This document shows positions 60,430 to 64,000 of a stretch of 64,000 nucleotides of DNA, in pieces. The stretch is from CAJXSN01 sp947492235 (GTDB taxonomy: Bacteria; Pseudomonadota; Alphaproteobacteria; Sphingomonadales; Sphingomonadaceae). The notes below the pieces were generated by a model, which did no database searches, was not told where the DNA came from, and worked only from the letters and a program-made list of their open reading frames with translations. Location: the NCBI RefSeq assembly GCF_042492175.1, contig NZ_CP170453.1, forward strand, positions 186,001-250,000, written 5' to 3'. The stretch's first letter is position 1; each line of letters begins with the position of its first letter. A program made the translations under genes and the position numbers.

Positions 60430-61236
60430 ATGACTCGTCGCCGCCAGATTTACGAAGGCAAGGCCAAGATCCTTTACGAGGGTCCCGAACCCGGCACGAT
60501 CATCCAGTATTTCAAAGACGATGCCACCGCGTTCAATGCGGAGAAAAAGGGCACAATCAACGGCAAAGGCGTGATCAACAATCGCATCAGCGAACATGTG
60601 TTCACCCGCCTGGCCCAGATCGGCATCCCCACGCATTTCATCCGCCGCCTGAACATGCGCGAGCAGCTGGTGCGGCAGGTTGAAATTATCCCGATCGAAG
60701 TGGTTGTGCGCAATGTCGCCGCCGGCTCCATCTGCAAGCGGCTGGGTCTGGAAGAAGGCGTCCAGCTGCCCCACACGCTGATCGAATATTATTTCAAGGA
60801 CGATGCGCTGGGCGATCCGCTGGTGTCCGAAGAACACATCGCCTGCTTCAACTGGGCCAGCCCGGAAGAGATGCAGGACATGGCCAGCATGGCGATCCGC
60901 ATCAACGATTTCATGGCCGGTATGTTCGCCGGGATCGACATCCGTCTGGTCGATTTCAAACTGGAGTTTGGCCGCATTTTCGACGGTGATTACAGCCGCG
61001 TCATTCTGGCCGACGAGATCAGCCCCGATGGCTGCCGCCTTTGGGATATAAAATCGGGCGAGAAGCTGGATAAAGACCGCTTCCGCCGCGATCTGGGCGG
61101 TGAAGAAGAAGCCTATCAGGAAGTCGCCCGCCGTCTGGGCCTGCTGAACGGCGAAGACAACGGCCCCGGCGAAGTGCTCGATATGGACGCCCATCGCGGC
61201 CGGATGCGCGGCAAATCGCCGAAGCCGACCAAGTAA
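60430..61236 (+). CDS. purC: Phosphoribosylaminoimidazole-succinocarboxamide synthase
   Basis: 268 residues. Joins aspartate to CAIR in purine synthesis using ATP. The opening MTRRRQIYEGKAKILYEGPE and DDATAFNAEKKGTINGKGVINN, then PIEVVVRNVAAGSICKRLGLEEG, hold the conserved ATP and substrate residues. DEISPDGCRLWDIKSGEKLDKDRFR (in parts) is typical. The lipid kinase gene is convergent three bases away. Confidence 0.96.
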   Translation: MTRRRQIYEGKAKILYEGPEPGTIIQYFKDDATAFNAEKKGTINGKGVINNRISEHVFTRLAQIGIPTHFIRRLNMREQLVRQVEIIPIEVVVRNVAAGSICKRLGLEEGVQLPHTLIEYYFKDDALGDPLVSEEHIACFNWASPEEMQDMASMAIRINDFMAGMFAGIDIRLVDFKLEFGRIFDGDYSRVILADEISPDGCRLWDIKSGEKLDKDRFRRDLGGEEEAYQEVARRLGLLNGEDNGPGEVLDMDAHRGRMRGKSPKPTK

Positions 61237-61239
61237 CCG

Positions 61240-62130
61240 CTACACGCAATATCGCAGGCTGATCCCGGTCGGCTCAATCGTGTGGGCGCATTCCGGCATA
61301 TGATCCCCGTCGACCTGCACGGGTGCTACACAGTCCGCGAAACTAATCCGGCGACAGGTGCGGATTTCAATACCGCGCATGCCCTCGACCTGGCGGCCCA
61401 GCATCGCCGCTGTCATCAGGGCAGCGGTTCCGGTGCGGGTGGATTGCCGCATCGTGATGAGTTCTACCGAATCCGCCTGTAGCGCCGCCAGCCGGCTCAG
61501 CCGGAACGGCCCCCCATACAATGCACCGTGGGAGACAATCGCTGCCTCCGCCTGCGTCTCGAAAAGCGAGCCGTCGGCCAGTTCGCCGTTGATCGGCATG
61601 GGCGCGCGCGGCCAGCGGCGCAATTGCTTCATCATCGCGGCACCGTAGGCGTAGCGGCCGATGCGCTTTTTCAACGCCGGTGACACGCCAGCTACCGCAT
61701 GGCTGTCCGGCCCGATGCTGAGGCATGACACAATCGGTGTCTCGCCCAGCGCATAGAGTGGCGAGTGCACCCAGCCCTCGCTGCCGCGCGCGCAGCTTGC
61801 CGCAATCTGCCGGGCCAGAGCCCCCGGATCGCGGGCATAGCCCAGTTCGCGGGCGACAAGATTGATCGTTCCGGCAGGCGCAAGACACAAGGGTGTAGCG
61901 CCAGCGTCCTCTCCGGTCTTCTGCATCAGGGCCTGCACGGTATCGCGCAATGTCCCATCGCCGCCATGCACGCAGACGAGATCGGCCTCGCCAGAGAGCA
62001 CCGCGCCCGCAGCCGTTGTCGCCATCGGCTGCACGGCAAACCCGTGCGCGGCGAACGCCTCCACCAGCCGGTCCAGCCGCTCCGCACGGAAACTGCCCGC
62101 CACGGGGTTGTAGACAAGGTCCATTTTCAT
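61240..62130 (-). CDS. Diacylglycerol kinase family lipid kinase
   Basis: 296 residues from ATG 62130; ATG 62124 is possible, and the open frame upstream is not family-like. Phosphorylates a lipid (diacylglycerol or sphingosine type) with ATP. Motifs DLVYNPVAGSFRAERLDRL and VCVHGGDGTLRDTVQALM (the GGDGT nucleotide motif), CLAPAGTINLVARELG and VQVDGDHMP are present. The NPxxG opening is intact; the exact lipid is not evident. Divergent from the M16 peptidase gene. Confidence 0.92.
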   Translation of the reverse strand: MKMDLVYNPVAGSFRAERLDRLVEAFAAHGFAVQPMATTAAGAVLSGEADLVCVHGGDGTLRDTVQALMQKTGEDAGATPLCLAPAGTINLVARELGYARDPGALARQIAASCARGSEGWVHSPLYALGETPIVSCLSIGPDSHAVAGVSPALKKRIGRYAYGAAMMKQLRRWPRAPMPINGELADGSLFETQAEAAIVSHGALYGGPFRLSRLAALQADSVELITMRQSTRTGTAALMTAAMLGRQVEGMRGIEIRTCRRISFADCVAPVQVDGDHMPECAHTIEPTGISLRYCV

Positions 62131-62212
62131 CGCGGCGCGGACCCTAACACCGCCGCGTTGCGAAAATGCCAATGTTATTGCCGGGTTCAGCCACACTCTG
62201 CATAAGAAACCC

Positions 62213-64000
62213 ATGCTCAAACGCCTGTTTTTCGCAGCCGCTGCTGTTTCGCTTAGCGGATGCCTTCCCGCCCACGCCCAGAACGCTCTTTCGGTGGTCT
62301 CCACGCCAGAGACAGGCGGCCCCGTTTGGGCTTTCGAGGACAGCGATCTGGAGCCCGAGGACGGGACGATTTACGGCCAGCTGGATAACGGCATGCGCTA
62401 CATCGTGCGCAGCAATGGCACGCCCGAAGGCACCGCTCTGGTTCGCATGGAAGTGGAATCGGGCCGGTTCGACGAACGCGATAACGAGCGCGGCCTGGCC
62501 CATTATGTCGAGCACATGGCCTTTAACGGCAGCACCAATGTGCCCGAGGGCGAGATGGTGAAATTGCTGGAACGACTGGGCTTGGCATTCGGCGCGGACA
62601 CCAACGCCGCAACCGCGTTCCACTACACACAATATATGCTCGACCTGCCGCGCGCCGACGAGGAACTGCTGGATACCGCGCTGTTCCTGATGCGCGAGAC
62701 GGCCAGTGAGCTGCTGTTCGAAGTGGATGCGGTGGAGCGCGAGCGGGGCGTGCTGATCGCAGAGCGCCGCGACCGGACCGACTATCGCAGCCTTGCCTCT
62801 GCCGACCAGATCGATTTCTTCTTTCCCGGCTCGCTCATTTCCAACCGGTATCCGCTGGTCGACCGCGAGGATGTCGATACCGCCACCGCCGATGTGCTGC
62901 GCGGGTTTTACGAGCGGACCTATATCCCCGCCAACACGACGCTGATCGTGGTCGGTGATTTCGATGCTGACGCGGTAGAGGCGAAAATCCGCACCCGCTT
63001 TGCCGATTGGCAGGCAAAGCCCGATGCGCCGCAGCCCTCTGCCGGTCCGGTCCAGCCAGACTACAAGGGCGCCGCCGATATCTACACCGATCCCGCCCTC
63101 GATGCGCAAATCAGCGTCGCGCGGTTCGGGGAGTGGATCGACCGGCCCGACACTTCCGCCAACCGCCGCGAGGCAATCATCCGCGGCATCGGTTACGGGA
63201 TCGTCAATCGCCGCCTGCGCCGTTTGACGCTGTCGGAAGACCCGCCATTCCGCAACGCTGGCTTCGGAACATCGGATATTTTCGAGGCGGGCCGCCAGAC
63301 ATCGCTGGTGCTGGCCGCTCTGGAAGGCGACTGGCAGCGCGGCCTGACAGCCGCAGCGCAGGAATATGTCCGCATCATGCAGCACGGCGTGACTGCGGCA
63401 GAGATTGCCGAGCAAGTCTCCAGCCGCCGCACCGCCTTGCAGAATCAGGTCAACGCCGCCGCCACGCGCAGCCATCGCAGCTTTGTTGGCGGCGCAGTGG
63501 GGCTGGCGCGCAATGATCTGGTTCCGACCAGTCCCGAATTTGGCTTGGCCCTGTTTGAAAGCGCAGTGGAAGGCCTCACTCCCGGTCAGGTGGTCGCTGC
63601 CTTGCGCGTTGACGTTATCCCGCTGGAAGAGCCGCTGATCCGCTTTCAGGGACGCACAGCGCCCGAAGGCGGCGAGGCGGCCTTGCGTAAGGTATGGAAC
63701 ATTGCCGTTGCCCTGCCTGTCGATCCCCCTGTGGAAAGCGCGTTCGACGCCTTCCCCTATACCGATTTTGGAGAGCCGGGCACGCTGGTTTCCGACACGG
63801 TGGAGGAAGCGCTCGGCATCCGCCAAATCGTGTTCGACAACGGCGTGCGGCTCAATCTGAAGCAGACGGCGCTGGAGGATGACCGGGTGCGCGTCTCCTA
63901 CGTGCTCGACGGCGGCAACTGGCTCGATACGCGCGAGAATTCGGAGGGCACTGCTCTGGCGGCGCTGCTGCCATCGGCGGGCCTTGGCAAATTGTCCGCA
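62213..64000 (+). CDS. M16 family metallopeptidase, lipoprotein, cut by window edge
   Basis: At least 596 residues; the C-terminal part lies beyond the right edge. The start gives MLKRLFFAAAAVSLSGCLPAHAQ, a lipobox-like SGC followed by a second signal-like cleavage site, so it is probably a periplasmic or outer-membrane lipoprotein. The inverted zinc motif is HYVEHMAFNG (HxxEH) near residue 102, with further family stretches VERERGVLIAERRDRTDY and TDPALDAQISVARFG. M16 peptidases of this type degrade peptides in the periplasm. The second, usually inactive half begins inside the window with IRQIVFDNGVRLNLKQ. Confidence 0.92.
   Translation, partial: MLKRLFFAAAAVSLSGCLPAHAQNALSVVSTPETGGPVWAFEDSDLEPEDGTIYGQLDNGMRYIVRSNGTPEGTALVRMEVESGRFDERDNERGLAHYVEHMAFNGSTNVPEGEMVKLLERLGLAFGADTNAATAFHYTQYMLDLPRADEELLDTALFLMRETASELLFEVDAVERERGVLIAERRDRTDYRSLASADQIDFFFPGSLISNRYPLVDREDVDTATADVLRGFYERTYIPANTTLIVVGDFDADAVEAKIRTRFADWQAKPDAPQPSAGPVQPDYKGAADIYTDPALDAQISVARFGEWIDRPDTSANRREAIIRGIGYGIVNRRLRRLTLSEDPPFRNAGFGTSDIFEAGRQTSLVLAALEGDWQRGLTAAAQEYVRIMQHGVTAAEIAEQVSSRRTALQNQVNAAATRSHRSFVGGAVGLARNDLVPTSPEFGLALFESAVEGLTPGQVVAALRVDVIPLEEPLIRFQGRTAPEGGEAALRKVWNIAVALPVDPPVESAFDAFPYTDFGEPGTLVSDTVEEALGIRQIVFDNGVRLNLKQTALEDDRVRVSYVLDGGNWLDTRENSEGTALAALLPSAGLGKLSA

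Noticed and set aside
62144..63826. 560-residue minus-strand open frame opposite the M16 peptidase
   Set aside because: The zinc motif and signal peptide on the plus strand define the real gene.

Overview
The window is chromosomal DNA, high in GC, from an alphaproteobacterium. The gene content and the protein sequences point to the order Sphingomonadales, most likely an Erythrobacter-like member of the Erythrobacteraceae. This rests on the aa3 oxidase cluster ending in thrC, the proton-pumping pyrophosphatase, the MipZ-like ATPase, the large TonB-dependent receptor, and short dispersed CCTGAGCCTGTCGAAGG palindromes. No phage, plasmid, CRISPR array or insertion sequence was seen. The taxonomy is an inference from gene families, not from a marker-gene tree.

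Layout, left to right. 1-7122 (minus): the operon for an A1-type cytochrome c oxidase, ctaC-ctaD-ctaB-small CoxF-like gene-ctaG-ctaE-DUF983-SURF1-thrC. 7369-11793 (plus): pyrE-pdxJ-acpS-lepB-DUF3089 hydrolase-ruvX, tightly overlapping. 11804-13818 (minus): an unrecognised three-gene unit made of a 51-residue peptide gene with a strong ribosome binding site and two cupin-like proteins. 13946-14819: two hotdog thioesterases. 14861-17092: a class A penicillin-binding protein. 17221-19611: a GGDEF/EAL protein. 19608-22631: cobS, a MpaB/DUF2236 oxygenase, a DUF1428 protein and a glutathione transferase. 22785-28864: a J-domain protein, bolA, an AraC regulator, Nudix, pirin, SDR, an Asp-type alpha/beta hydrolase and DUF2332.

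28906-32306: hisG-hisD-nusB-thiL, with a palindromic repeat between nusB and thiL. 32319-33547: a membrane desaturase and a small membrane protein. 33835-35943: hppA, followed by the clearest intrinsic terminator of the window. 36110-39149: a FemAB/BioF2-like acyltransferase, a JmjC-type cupin protein and tesB. 39159-42322: a copper module, copA-copB against a divergent CsoR-type repressor with a palindromic operator. 42552-44555: a large membrane protein with a cytosolic sensor- or TIR-like domain in visibly more AT-rich DNA, the most accessory-looking part of the window.

44873-46948: a DEAD-box helicase with a basic repeat tail. Then come an outer-membrane barrel protein, uvrC, a MipZ/ParA-like ATPase, an animal-type haem peroxidase, a TonB receptor with a Gly/Pro-rich insert, a wax ester synthase with a histone-like Lys/Ala tail, and an alpha/beta hydrolase. 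58195-61236: infA, maf, an RNase E/G protein, yacG, tRNA-Phe and purC. 61240-64000: a diacylglycerol kinase-like lipid kinase and the start of an M16 peptidase cut by the right edge.

Most of the window is housekeeping. The parts least explained by known biology are the peptide/cupin unit (11804-13818), the membrane protein at 42552-44555, and the tail-bearing acyltransferase at 55582-57210.
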